This document shows, piece after piece, positions 1 through 10,689 of a DNA stretch of 64,000 nucleotides (positions within the stretch are counted from its first letter, which is position 1; every line of letters begins with the position of its first letter). The notes beneath the pieces are model-generated. The model searched no databases. It was not told the DNA's origin and saw only the letters and a program-made list of their open reading frames with translations. The translations under genes were made by a program, and so were the position numbers. The stretch covers positions 57,380,501 to 57,444,500 of the forward strand of contig JAKSXM010000007.1 of NCBI GenBank assembly GCA_022575985.1. Reading direction: 5' to 3'. Origin of the DNA: Anagrus nilaparvatae (taxonomy: Eukaryota > Arthropoda > Insecta > Hymenoptera > Mymaridae).

Positions 1-1542
1 AATAATAAATGTTAATTTTTTTATTTATTTAAAGCTGTGCACTTTAAGATCTATATGTTGAAAGAAAATACTGCAGATGTGTAAAAAAAGCTGGTTTTCA
101 TAATTGCATATTTACTAATTTTGTATACTGTACAAAAAATTACATTTTTGCCCGCCCGGGCGTAAATTTTTTTGCGAAATTTCAGCACGCGTTTTAAGCC
201 TAGTAGGGCAAAAAATAGTGTAAGCACCATGGGCGAAATACTTTAGACACTAGCGTGAGCACTAGCATTAAACTTTTTCGCCCTTGATACTTAATATACT
301 ATTTCTTCAATTTACAGTCTGTAATGTTTTCAGATTATGACACCTGAATAGTTTTCGAAAAATTCTCGCTACACTTTAGATAGTTTTGGAACGTCAGCTT
401 ACAAAAATTTAGGTGATTTTTAGGATACTACTGCGTTCCAGATAAAGCATTTACACAAAGGTTTGGAAAATGATCTAAGATACGAGCAGAAAAACTGCTA
501 GTTTTGTAAAGGTATACCCGAGTGTTCTTTCAATTAATATATCCAAATTAAGTTTATCTTAAAAAACGATTTTCATCGGTCAAAATCACGATTTCAGGGG
601 TGGCAAATGGGCAAATACCTTCAAAATTTCTCTTTGGGCAATTGCTTTAGGACGCATATGCTTGAAACATCCTTTTTTTATAATAAAAAGAAAATGTTTG
701 TAAAATTTTCATGCCTATAGGTGACTTTCACCTTTGGAGGATTATATAAACTCCATTGGGATGATTCATTGAGTTTGGGCTGAAATTTGATATATTTTCG
801 GAAAACTCTGCAGAGCAAATAACAACAGAATTTATTTAATTTTACCTATTTGATGTAAATTTTCAAAAATAAAAAAAAATTATATAATTTTATTTGCTCT
901 AGATTTTAAAAATTTTCTTAAAAATTCAAGCAGAACAGTTATATAAAATCTAAATAAAATTTCTGCATACTTGAATGAAAAACAAATATAAAAATTGCAA
1001 AGTCATGAATAATTGCATTTTCTTAAAAAATAATAATTTTTATTATTTAATATTAGTATTAGCTAAACTTATTTTTAAAAAGTACTTTTCAATTACAATT
1101 AATTAATCCTTTGTGCGTAAAAAATAGAGCATGTTTCATTTTAGTATACATGCGATAGTATATGTGTGATAAACACGTGCTATACCTAATACCTATAAAC
1201 ACAATAAAATTAACTAAATAAAAAATTCCGATTATATTAATTATTAAGAATACTAATCACGTGATTAAATTGAACAGACATACAAAATCACGTTTGTAAA
1301 TAATTCTTAAAGATTATTATCAGTAAATAAAATGAATAATGGATTTGTAATTACGTATTTATTTTTTTTGATAAAATATTTTTAAGAATTTGTAAATAAA
1401 ATTAAAATAAAAAATTTTTCTTTGATAAAAATCTACATGTGATGTCTGCATGTGATATGAAACTGATTTTTATCTTTACTTAAAACTCGAAGTGGACAAT
1501 TTGAATTTTTGAAAATTCCCGGTTATTTATAGTTGAGTATAT
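1..1542. other. AT-rich non-coding DNA upstream of U6
   Basis: No coding region, RNA gene or clear repeat could be supported here. The first ~800 bases are slightly less AT-rich and resemble old repeat debris. The rest is runs of A and T. Confidence 0.5.
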
Positions 1543-1613
1543 TGACGTCAGGTGGCTACGCGTAAAATTTTAAACACGCAATTGAAAAAAAAAGCCTTCA
1601 GTTACTATATAAG
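1543..1613 (+). promoter_or_regulatory. U6 promoter region: CRE-like site and TATA box
   Basis: A TATA box (CTATATAAGG, about 1604-1613) lies about 30 bases before the U6 start, the spacing used by type 3 Pol III promoters. A perfect TGACGTCA (CRE/ATF-type) site is at 1543-1550, followed by CAGGTGG. The proximal sequence element should lie near 1575-1597, but I cannot assign it because the insect consensus varies between lineages. Confidence 0.6.
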
Positions 1614-1636
1614 GACGGTTAAGAGAAGCAGTTAGT

Positions 1637-1656
1637 GTACTTGCTTCGGCAGTACG

Positions 1657-1693
<37 letters not shown>

Positions 1694-1743
1694 GGCCCCT
1701 GCGCAAGGATGACACGCAAAATCGTGAAGCGTTCCACATTTTT
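1637..1743 (+). ncRNA. U6: U6 spliceosomal snRNA
   Basis: This is a full-length U6 snRNA of about 107 nt. It has the 5' stem-loop with CTTCGGCAG, the ACTAAAATTGGAACGATACA segment, the invariant ACAGAGA box that pairs with the 5' splice site, AGATTAGCATGGCCCCTGCG (internal stem-loop and the AGC catalytic triad region), and the 3' part ending in GTGAAGCGTTCCACA. It ends in a T-run, the Pol III terminator. U6 acts in the nucleus as the catalytic core of the spliceosome, paired with U4 and then U2. No disabling change is visible and the promoter spacing is right, so this is likely an active copy. Start and end are accurate to 1-2 bases. Confidence 0.97.
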
Positions 1744-1744
1744 T
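1738..1744 (+). terminator. Pol III T-run terminator of U6
   Basis: A run of seven T directly follows the conserved U6 3' end. T-runs of four or more terminate RNA polymerase III. Confidence 0.85.
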
Positions 1745-4221
1745 GCTCTTTTAAATATATAATTTTTTTTTTATTATTTCAAATTATGTAATTTTAAAAA
1801 ATATTAATATGTTTTTGAATTTTATTTTACAAAATTAAGTACTAGACTATTTTTATCATACAATTTTAATTTTTCAATATGACGAAAATACATAATTTAT
1901 TTTGAACTACTTTATTTATTGCTAGGAAAAAAATAATTTAAAAAAATTATATCTAAATTACACTGTATAAATAATTTATGCATTACATAAAATAATAAAA
2001 TATTATTTTTGAAATTGTGACAATTTTTTTTATAAATTATTTGTAATAAATTTAAAAAATTTTATATTATAAATAAATTATAAAATTCCTTTACTTTATT
2101 TGGTTAATGTTTTTTTATTATTTATTTAATAAAATAAATATAATAATTAATTGTTAATTAAATAAAAAAGAATTTATTAATTTTTATTTATTTTACTGTT
2201 TAATTCAAATAATTAATGCAGAAATATTGTTTTTATTTAAATATTGGAATATTTTGTTTTATTAATTCTTGGAAATTTTTGTTGCAAAAAAAATTATGAA
2301 TTAAATGTTAATTAAATTAAATTAATTTAAAATTTATTATTTATATTTAATTAAATTACATAGTGCTGTAAAAGGATTAAGTATTTTGTTTATTAAAAGA
2401 TTTTTAACAGGTTAATAAACTGTCAATTACTTGAAAAATAATTTCATAGAAATCAGATAATTTTTAATCGCTTTTAATCTCTTAATCCTATGTAAGAAAA
2501 AAAAATCTTATAAGAATTTTATGTCTATTCAGATCAAAATTTTAAAATATTCAAATTTTTTGATAGGGTGCAGAAATTAAAAATTAAATTACGTTAGGGC
2601 TTTGTTAGATTTTATTTACTTGAATAAAAAATGAAAATTTTCAGGTAAAGTCTCGAAATAATTGCGGATTTTTTGTAAAATTTTATTTTGAAAATTCAGT
2701 TTATATATTATGAAATATAACAAAAGGAGGCGGAAAGAGGTTAATATTTTTAATTCCTCTAACTAAGATACTTCTAATTTGAAAGAATTTCCTCTTCTTT
2801 ACTGATTTTATCGTCGATCATGAATTTTTTGGGTCCCCGTAAATGGGAAAAATACTCACAAATTGTAACAAAAATCACTCATTTTTAGTCGTGTTTCGCA
2901 CATTTTTCCTACGTGCGGTCCCAAAATTTCCTATTATTGACCTTAAAAATGTATGGATGATATGGATGATATAATTTGTAAATGTATAACGTCTTTTCTC
3001 TGCCGATTCAAAAAAAGTCACAGGAACTGTGTAAAAAAATGCTGAATTCGAGATTGCAATAAAATTTTTATTTACCAACAATTGTAGATGCGAATAATTT
3101 TGCAAATTTAAATTTCAAATTTTTTACTGATTATTATAGACATCAAACTTACCGACAGTGGTATTGTAAATATAAAAATTTATTTCTAATAATAATTGAC
3201 AGATGGCGTTTAGAGTCAATTTTAATTTCAAGATTCTAAGAATCTAATAATTACCTATAATTAATTTTTTTTTGTACTTTAAACAATTATTTATTTAATT
3301 TTTAAATATAAATTGAGAATTGAAATATAATTGAAAATTTTTTTTAAATTTAACTATTTGAATTTGAAATAAATTATAACACTGATTATAAAAACAATAA
3401 ACAGTTTAATTAATTATTTACTAAATGATTAATATTTCAAAGCGAAAAAAATTTATTTAGAAAAATTTTTTTTCTTCAAATTTTATCTGCGAAGGTTAAA
3501 AATTATTTTTTTCTTCTACTGCAGTTTTCTTGTTATGATATACTTAAGGATATGTTAATCTAATGTTAGCTCATGTTCATTTACCGGATGTTTCAATTAC
3601 TTACCTTTTATCAAGATTTTTTTTTTAATAAAGACTTCAATTATGGGAAAGGTTATATTTTTATAAACACACTGTTTCAAAAGATTGAATTTCAGGAACA
3701 AAAAACTTGATATGTTTTAATGTTTCATTATCTTGACTACTCATATATTTTATGCAAGTCAATTATTGTCCTGCAAAATTAAATTTTATGTGAGTATAGA
3801 CTTCTTATACTCTTAATTACAACGATTGGTGCATTTAAGCTAATATTAACGCCAAATTTTATATCTACTTTGTAAAAAAACTGGATTTAGACTGTTAAAA
3901 AAATTTAATTACTAATTTTTCCATAATTAGTATTATTGAATCAAATGCTAAATTTTGCCCAGGAATGATTAATTTTTAAATCACTTTTTAAACTGCAATT
4001 CGATTTTATTTACAGTTTTCTGTGTTTAAAATTGGACTTTTACAGAAAAAAAGGGTAAAGTAAAAGTTGTTTGGCAGAAAAATAAAATATCATTTTTAAA
4101 AAGTTGTTTATTACTCCAGTCTAATGAAAAAAACTAAGGTTTTATGGGTTACTGTTTACTGTTATATTTTCGGGGTTGGCTATGGTAAAAAGTGCGTGTA
4201 AGTAAGACAGCTGATTTTTTT

Positions 4222-4290
4222 TTCAGAAATATCCATGACCAAAACATACTCACTTTCTGTAGAAAGTTTTTTTGGTCATGATTTCTGGAA
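4222..4290. repeat. Nested hairpin
   Basis: TTCAGAAATATCCATGACC near 4222-4244 is the imperfect reverse complement of GGTCATGATTTCTGGAA at 4274-4290. Inside the loop is a second palindrome, ACTTTCTGTAGAAAGT (4252-4267). It may be the core of a degraded foldback element; no target-site duplication was found. Confidence 0.5.
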
Positions 4291-4414
4291 AAAGTTATAG
4301 GTCCACAAAGTTGGCCATAGAGATTTGCATGGGTTGTAAATTAAAAAAACAATTTTTTCATTCTTCATTGAGTGATATGACTGCACATTGAGGCTGACTG
4401 TTCTAGGTTATTAC

Positions 4415-4461
4415 AAGTCTAAGATACTCAGCCAGACTAAGTCTAGGATACTCAGCCAGAA
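4415..4461. repeat. 24-bp direct duplication
   Basis: Two adjacent copies of AAGTCTA(A/G)GATACTCAGCC start at 4415 and 4439 with one internal difference. Replication slippage would explain it. Confidence 0.85.
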
Positions 4462-6757
4462 GGCCCATGCTATCAAATTGAAGGTCATTAGTGAATTTTT
4501 ATCAATATAATAATGATCTCTGACAAGTTTAGTACGTCCAAGATCTCTAGTAATTTTGCATAGTCAGGCTGCTGCGCTTGAATTTTGCTTTAAAATTAAA
4601 GCAAATACTAAAAAATGGTAATTTTAATTTTTTTTTCTTTAAAATTCAAGTAAATATTCAAGCAGCCATTCAAACTTTGCCTGATTGTTAAAAAGACAAA
4701 AATGTTAATCAAAACATTAAAAAAATAAATAAAATTTTATGCTTTAATCACCCGTGCAAAAAAGTAATGATTTTATACACAACTTTTGCTTTAAAATTCA
4801 AACAAAATTCAAGAGCAGCAGCTTTAAAATGTGTATAAGATTAGATAACTGTTCAAAAATTCTTATCCTTAAATTTTTGACTATAAATTTTACCAAAATA
4901 ATTAAAATACAGAAAAAATTTATTAACAATCTTTTAATTTCCTTGAATAAAAGTTTAAGACAAAAATTAAGTTTTTAATATTCTTGTAACTTTTTGCTAT
5001 TTTTTAATTCCAATAAAAAATGGTAATAAATCTAATGTTGTTGAACTCATGCCTGAATTGACTTATATCTTTAGTTTTTTATTTTTAAAAACTTAAATTA
5101 TATTCATGGTAAAATATTTTGTAAAATAATTTTAATATAATATTTAGCATTTTACATGTCAAAAAAATTTTTTACTAACTTAAAAAATTAAATTTTAAAA
5201 ATTCCGCCGTTCAATTTATTTTTTAAATTTATCATTTATAATTAGAAAAAATTAAAAGAAGAAAGAATTAACACATAAAATTTGATATTAAAACATTAAA
5301 AAAAAATTTAACGATCCAAAAAATAGTCTGTAATATAACTCAGCTTTTGTTACATTCAACCATAAAATGTACATGTAAAAAAATGCATGCAAACTTCACT
5401 GCGGGTGGTCGCACTTATAATACCACTGTTTAATATATATTTGCATGAAAACGAAATCATCAAGTGTTTTATAATGTAAAACAAATTTTTTATCTGATTT
5501 TTTGCTTAAGCAATGATAGATTGTTACCAGAGCGCATGAAAAATTTTGTTTAATACTTCAGAATGGAGAAAAGCAGGGTATTTTGAGATGTTTTTATAAA
5601 TTTATTTAAATATGAATGAATCGCTTTAGCTACTCCCTAAGGGAATTTTTTCCATTCAATCTCGTCGATTTTAAGATTAAAATATTCAAGATACCGATAC
5701 CATAATATTATGTAATTTACTAAACATTCCTAAGTGTTTTCATTATTTATACCAACAATGAAATAACCATTGGTTAACCAAAGGAAAAAAATATAGGTTT
5801 TGACCATCCCAAATATTTTTGTCGTGAAATTTGAAAATAACTTATGTAAAAAAGCTAACGAAAAATTTATTTGTTGTGAAAAATTTTGTTAATTTGTACT
5901 AAAATTAGTCAAATTTACAGAAAGGGATCCCACGCCAACTGATCCCAAGTTGGACTAATGGGTCATGGAACTTTTTTTTTGGGAATTTTTTTACCTATTT
6001 TTAGCTTTTTGCGTCCGATAATCAATTTTCGGCAGCTTGTTTCATGTTTTCCACCATAGGTTCTAAACTAGGTAAAAATTTGCTTATATTTGCATCCAAA
6101 ATTTTAAATTTTTAAATGAAAAATTCTTTTACTTATAACTTAAACATTTTCAGAACAACGCTGTAAAATTTCCTGAGCATTCAAATTTTAAGTCAAATTT
6201 TCACCTAGTATATATCTTGGCGGAAAATTTAAAGATTTGAAAAACTAGTAAATTATGAAGTACCATTTCATGATCTGGAGCTTTTAGACTTATTCCACGG
6301 ATTTTTTAGTGAAAGGGGGGGAGGGGGGTTTGAAACAAGAATTTTAACATAGACAATATATGTCTATGAATTTTAAGTCCAACTAGAACAAAATTGAACC
6401 TGCACATTTGGAGACTTTAAGCTTAAAAACGAAATTGTAAGTAATGGTTCTCTAGCGCATGTGCAGTATAAGTAAACTTTTGGACTCCGGAATCGAATTT
6501 TAAGAAAAATTTCACAGCATAATATTTTTCTATTTAAAATAAGTATTTGGTAGCAGTAATAAGAAAATAATTAGTCAAAAAGCACGAAAATTGCTCCCAG
6601 AGAATCGAGAATTAGACTTAGAAACCTAAAAATAAGCAGGAGGACATATTATATTTTAAGGTGCACTTTCGGAAAAAAAATAGTTTGGATCGATTTCCGC
6701 GAATCTTTAGTCGGACTTGGGGCAATTGGCGTGGAGCCCTACAAGAAAAATAGTATA

Positions 6758-6975
6758 TTACGATCCCGTGTCCAGAAAAGTAAAGAATGGTCCAAATCGC
6801 ACGTAAATTACCATCCGAGGCGAAGCCGAGGTTGGTAAACTGCGATTTGGGCCATTCTTTATTTATGGACAAGGGTCGTATACGATTTTTCTTCGTCAGT
6901 GGCGAGAAAACGCGTCTTTTCCGGTCGCGCAGCGGCCGGGAAATACGTGCTTTCTGGCCGCTGACAAGAAAAATT
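6758..6975. repeat. Two adjacent GC-richer hairpin modules
   Basis: Module 1 (about 6764-6880): arms read roughly CGATCCCGTGTCCAGAAAAG on the left and CTTTATTTATGGACAAGGGTCG on the right, with CAAATCGCACG facing CTGCGATTTG, around a centre CGAGGCGAAGCCGAGG that is itself a small hairpin. Module 2 (about 6886-6975): CTTCGTCAGTGGCGAGAAAA pairs with TTTCTGGCCGCTGACAAG around a centre GTCGCGCAGCGGCC. GC content is well above the surroundings. The start of module 2 abuts the end of module 1, so they are probably one compound mobile element. No coding capacity was seen. Confidence 0.7.
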
Positions 6976-6989
6976 TTTATTTTTTTTTT

Positions 6990-9370
6990 GTAAATTTGCG
7001 AAAATTTAGGAATTATAAAAAGAAAAAAATTTTTAATTTTTTTAATGACTAACTTTAATTTTATGATGTGTAATGTGTAATAGAAATTTACATATACTAT
7101 TTCGAAGCTCTAAGGGCCATGAAAGCTGAAAAGCAGTTTGAACCGGGAGTATGCAACGTTTTAATAGAATAATTGCGAAATATGATAGCTTCAATAATAA
7201 TTGTTTTAAAAAAAAATTACATTTGTAATAATTAAAATGCACGAGTCATATATTTTTATATTTAAACAACATATGGAGCAATAGTAACATTTGTTAGTTA
7301 AATTTCTCAGAATTTGTATTTTATGTTTTTAACACATATGGTATAATTCATGTTTTTAAAAAATAAAATCGTTTTTAAAAAGATTTCGAAATTTTTTTTA
7401 ATAAAAAAAAGTTTTAATTTAGGTGACATTTTACATATTATGTGATTTTAATTTTTTAAATCTTCCTTATAAAATTTTAAAAACATACATGCATATAATA
7501 TATATATAAAGTTGGCATATTATGAAAAAAAATAGGAGGAATATATTAATTTTTTTTAATAAGAAATCATTTTAAAATTTTTTATAACAGTATAAATAAC
7601 AATGATTCTGTCAATCATAAATGCGAAAGTACTGTACTCATCTTTTTTTTTCATATTTTATACAATAAGGGTATTCCCCTCGTATATCATCCTTGTAAAC
7701 GGTTTTTTCCTTTTTTTAATGTAGGTTAGGTATATAAAAAATCGATTTTTAAATAAAAATTCGTTAATTTTTGAAATTTATTGTTTAAATAACCGAATAA
7801 TGTTTACTTGTGCGCGCGCATCAAACACGTGGGTGTTTTTAAAATTTTGTATATTATTTTGTTTGTTTTAGCAATAAAATTCGGTACCTATATAATTTAA
7901 AAAAATGTATATAAAAAAAAATTGCAAATTTTTATATGACCTCCTCTTGATACAACTTTCTCTCCTTTTTTATGCTTATACCCAGCATGCGGTCTTTTTT
8001 TAAATAATAATAATATAAATAATATATATGCCTATATAATAATATTACAAAAGAACACGCGACGACGAACGACAAACTTACAACTCGACGTTATTATACA
8101 TCATACAAGGACACCCATTTACTTTATTTATTCGTTTTTATAAGAATATTATTATAATATATAACGTACTTAATCGAATATATGTACCAGTATACTTCTT
8201 TAAACTAGTCAAGACAAGTACCACCTGTTTGTTCCTTTTATGTCAATTATTCTTTTATATTTAACACCTTTAGATTTTAAAAATTTATTAGTTTATAAGT
8301 AAAAACCAATAAATTGATATTATTTTTTTACGAAATTTCAATAGAAATTCTCAATACTTTCAAATTTCAAAAATGTCATTTCAAATAGACCGCCGTCGCC
8401 ACTACGCCGGTTTTGCTCAACATTTTTTATTTAATAATAATAATATAATTTATCAATATAATTTAATCATTTTTTACAAGCTTGTATAATAAATTTATTT
8501 ATAAAAGAATCCATATCAGATTTTTATCTATACACCTCGATCTACGCACAATATTCAATTGTAAAAGTATTTACATACATCATTACGTAAACATACTCTA
8601 GCTAAATTATTTCATTCTTCAAAATAAAAGAAAAAATATAAATAATTTAAGTACTTGAATTATAACACTTGAAATTAATTAATCTAATTACGTTTTAAAA
8701 ATATATTAAATGTTAGGTAATTATGATTCATACAACAAAAAATTTTATAAATTTAAAAATGCATATTTTATTTATTATTCTGTTTGTATTTAAAATTACA
8801 ATGTCTCTGATAACGAAAAATACGTATAAATGACGTGTATTAATACAATCGCGCAAGCGTATTAAATATTTCTTATCATTTTGCATAGGTGAAATTTTTA
8901 ATGAATCACTATTTTTGCAACCCCTCTTTTTATACCCCAAATCGATGTTAATATCCCACTTTGTCTTTAAGATTTTAAAATATGTGTATACCTATTTCAA
9001 AAAATTTGTTAAAAAGTCACAGATTTTCTATGAAATTTAAAACGTACGATGACCTGCCGAGAGAAAAATAGAAAAACATATCAGTAATATAAAACCAGCA
9101 TCAAATTTATGCACATGTGTACAGCATATAAATACTTCCTACATTTATAATACTTTAAATTCGACAAGGGTAGTTATGAGACAAAGATAAAAAAATTCAA
9201 CGTACTTGGCATACCGTTTTGGAATAATTTCTATCTCTTTTTAACCGACACACATCTGCAAACCAGTTTATGTATATACATACATACATAAAAGCGCACA
9301 CATGTTATATTTCTTTTTCTGGAGAGTCTTTATTTTTACATTGAATATATCCATATCCAATGTTATTACT
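6990..9370. other. AT-rich DNA upstream of the coiled-coil gene
   Basis: No gene supported. Islands with CG-containing words stand out: a GCGCGCGCA run plus a CACGTG E-box near 7813-7831, and a CG-rich patch near 8057-8090. Since CG-rich words are scarce elsewhere, these could be distal regulatory sequence for the gene that starts near 9.4-10.4 kb. That is inference only. Confidence 0.4.
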
Positions 9371-9379
9371 TTTGTGTAT

Positions 9380-10447
9380 AGTATGTGCGCGCGCTCAAGC
9401 AGCAGCAAACATAAAATGTACTCCGGGGTATTATATCCGCGCTAGTAGACGACGTCGGGACACGCAACTGAAAACAGACGGATTTTTTCAGTATATAAAA
9501 AATTTTTTTAAATAAACGACCGGTTTTTACTGTAATTTTACAAATTTTTGAATAATTATTTATAAAAATTGTAATTAATCAATTAATAAAGAGGGTTTAG
9601 GTTAAGTATAAGTGTTAAATAATAAGTGTTCTTGTGATTATTTTATATATACATAATTTTTTGCAATAGATATTAGTAAATAATAAAAAAGGAGTCGTGT
9701 GTCAGTATAGTATGAGTACCTAACAAGCGTGGTGTAAACAGTAAATATTTTGATAATAAAACTCAAAACATAAATAAATAAATAGTAAAAAGTTGAATAA
9801 TAATTCATAAAATGAAAATTATTATTAATTTATATATGTGATCATATAAAGTAGCCCCTGGTGACCGTGCTAAAGTTAAAGTGGGGATATTCTGCCGCCT
9901 CTCGCAGCGGGAGAGTGTGTAATAGTGTGCGAGAAATAAAACGCGCGATATAAACATGGCGAATTGCATAAATTCTATTACTATGTTTAATCAGATGTAA
10001 CATTGCAATTTTTTTGTATTTTTTTTTTGAATTTAAATAAAAGAATTTAATTTGTTAAATAGTAAGCTTCTTTATATTTTTAATAAAATGCAAGTGTATA
10101 AACAGAACGAAAAGTGTGTGTTTTAAAAATAAACATAAAAAGAAACTCCAGTTTTTTTTTATCCTTTCTCTCATTCTCTATTTTTTTTTTATTTAAGTTA
10201 AGTAAAGTAATAATAATAACACGTTTAAAATAGTACATAAAAAGTAATATAGCAGTAGCAGACCGAATCGGACGTAATAAAAAGAGTGTATTAGTGGTAA
10301 TTTTTTCGCGCTTTTAAATAAAAATAAGTAATGAAAAAACATGAAAAAAAAACCACAGTTATAAAAGATTTTTTTTAAGTGAAAATTTTTTTGTTTAAAT
10401 AATAATAATAATAAAAAGTGAGGTTATATAAATAAAAATAATTAAAA
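9380..10447 (+). promoter_or_regulatory. Probable promoter and 5' leader of the coiled-coil gene
   Basis: Composition shifts here. Near 9386-9480 there is GTGCGCGCGCTC, an AGCAGCAGC run, ACGACGTCGGGACACGC and then TTTTTTCAGTATATAAAA, where TCAGT matches the arthropod initiator. Further down, 9855-9945 is a purine- and GT-rich patch with a small CCTCTC/GGGAGAG hairpin. The first long open frame starts at 10448, so the transcript would have a leader of up to ~950 nt or a spliced one. The exact start site cannot be fixed from sequence. Confidence 0.4.
9956..10000 (+). other. Upstream ORF (14 codons) in the leader
   Basis: An ATG with A at -3 and G at +4 (AAACATGG) opens a 14-codon frame reading MANCINSITMFNQM, then TAA. 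If the leader is transcribed unspliced, this uORF would lower translation of the downstream coiled-coil frame. A second, 9-codon uORF starts near 9811. Whether either lies in the mature leader is unknown. Confidence 0.35.
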
Positions 10448-10689
10448 ATGAGTACTTTAATACCAAATGAAAAACAAGAAGAAATAATAGCTAATAATGA
10501 AGAATTGGATGATATACAAATAGTGCTGGATGAAAAAGATCAGCTGATTAATAGACAATATGCTGAAATTGAAAGATTACAAAGAGAATTAACGGATATT
10601 ATTGGCGAAAGAGATTCTTTATTATGTGAAGTATCAAAATTCAAATTCGAATTAGAAATGGCTGATCTTAAAAGGCTGCAAGATGATAG
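10448..10689 (+). CDS. First coding exon of an unidentified coiled-coil protein (partial)
   Basis: The frame starts at an ATG in good context (AAAAATGAG) and encodes 80 complete residues rich in E, K, L, D and R with heptad-like hydrophobic spacing. Examples are IQIVLDEKDQLINRQ and EIERLQRELTDIIGERDSLL, so about residues 18-80 should form a parallel coiled coil. After GATGATAG comes the consensus donor GTAAGA at 10690, and the frame meets a stop inside the donor, so this is a spliced 5' coding exon whose last codon is split (phase 2). Codon use is balanced and GC is higher than in flanking DNA. No signal peptide or membrane segment is present. I do not recognise the family: scaffold proteins of the liprin/kazrin/golgin kind look like this, but no diagnostic motif is visible. 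I found no following coding exon, so the rest probably lies beyond a very long intron. Confidence 0.75.

Larger units (their letters stand above)
1745..6640. other. AT-rich non-coding DNA with minor repeats
   Basis: About 4.9 kb with no gene I can support; short open frames here have composition typical of chance AT-rich frames. It holds a nested hairpin (4222-4290), a 24-bp direct duplication (4415-4461) and a weak inverted repeat (about 4565-4687) with CAGGC near its ends and TGAATTTT/AAAATTCA arms. Nothing else stands out. Confidence 0.5.
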
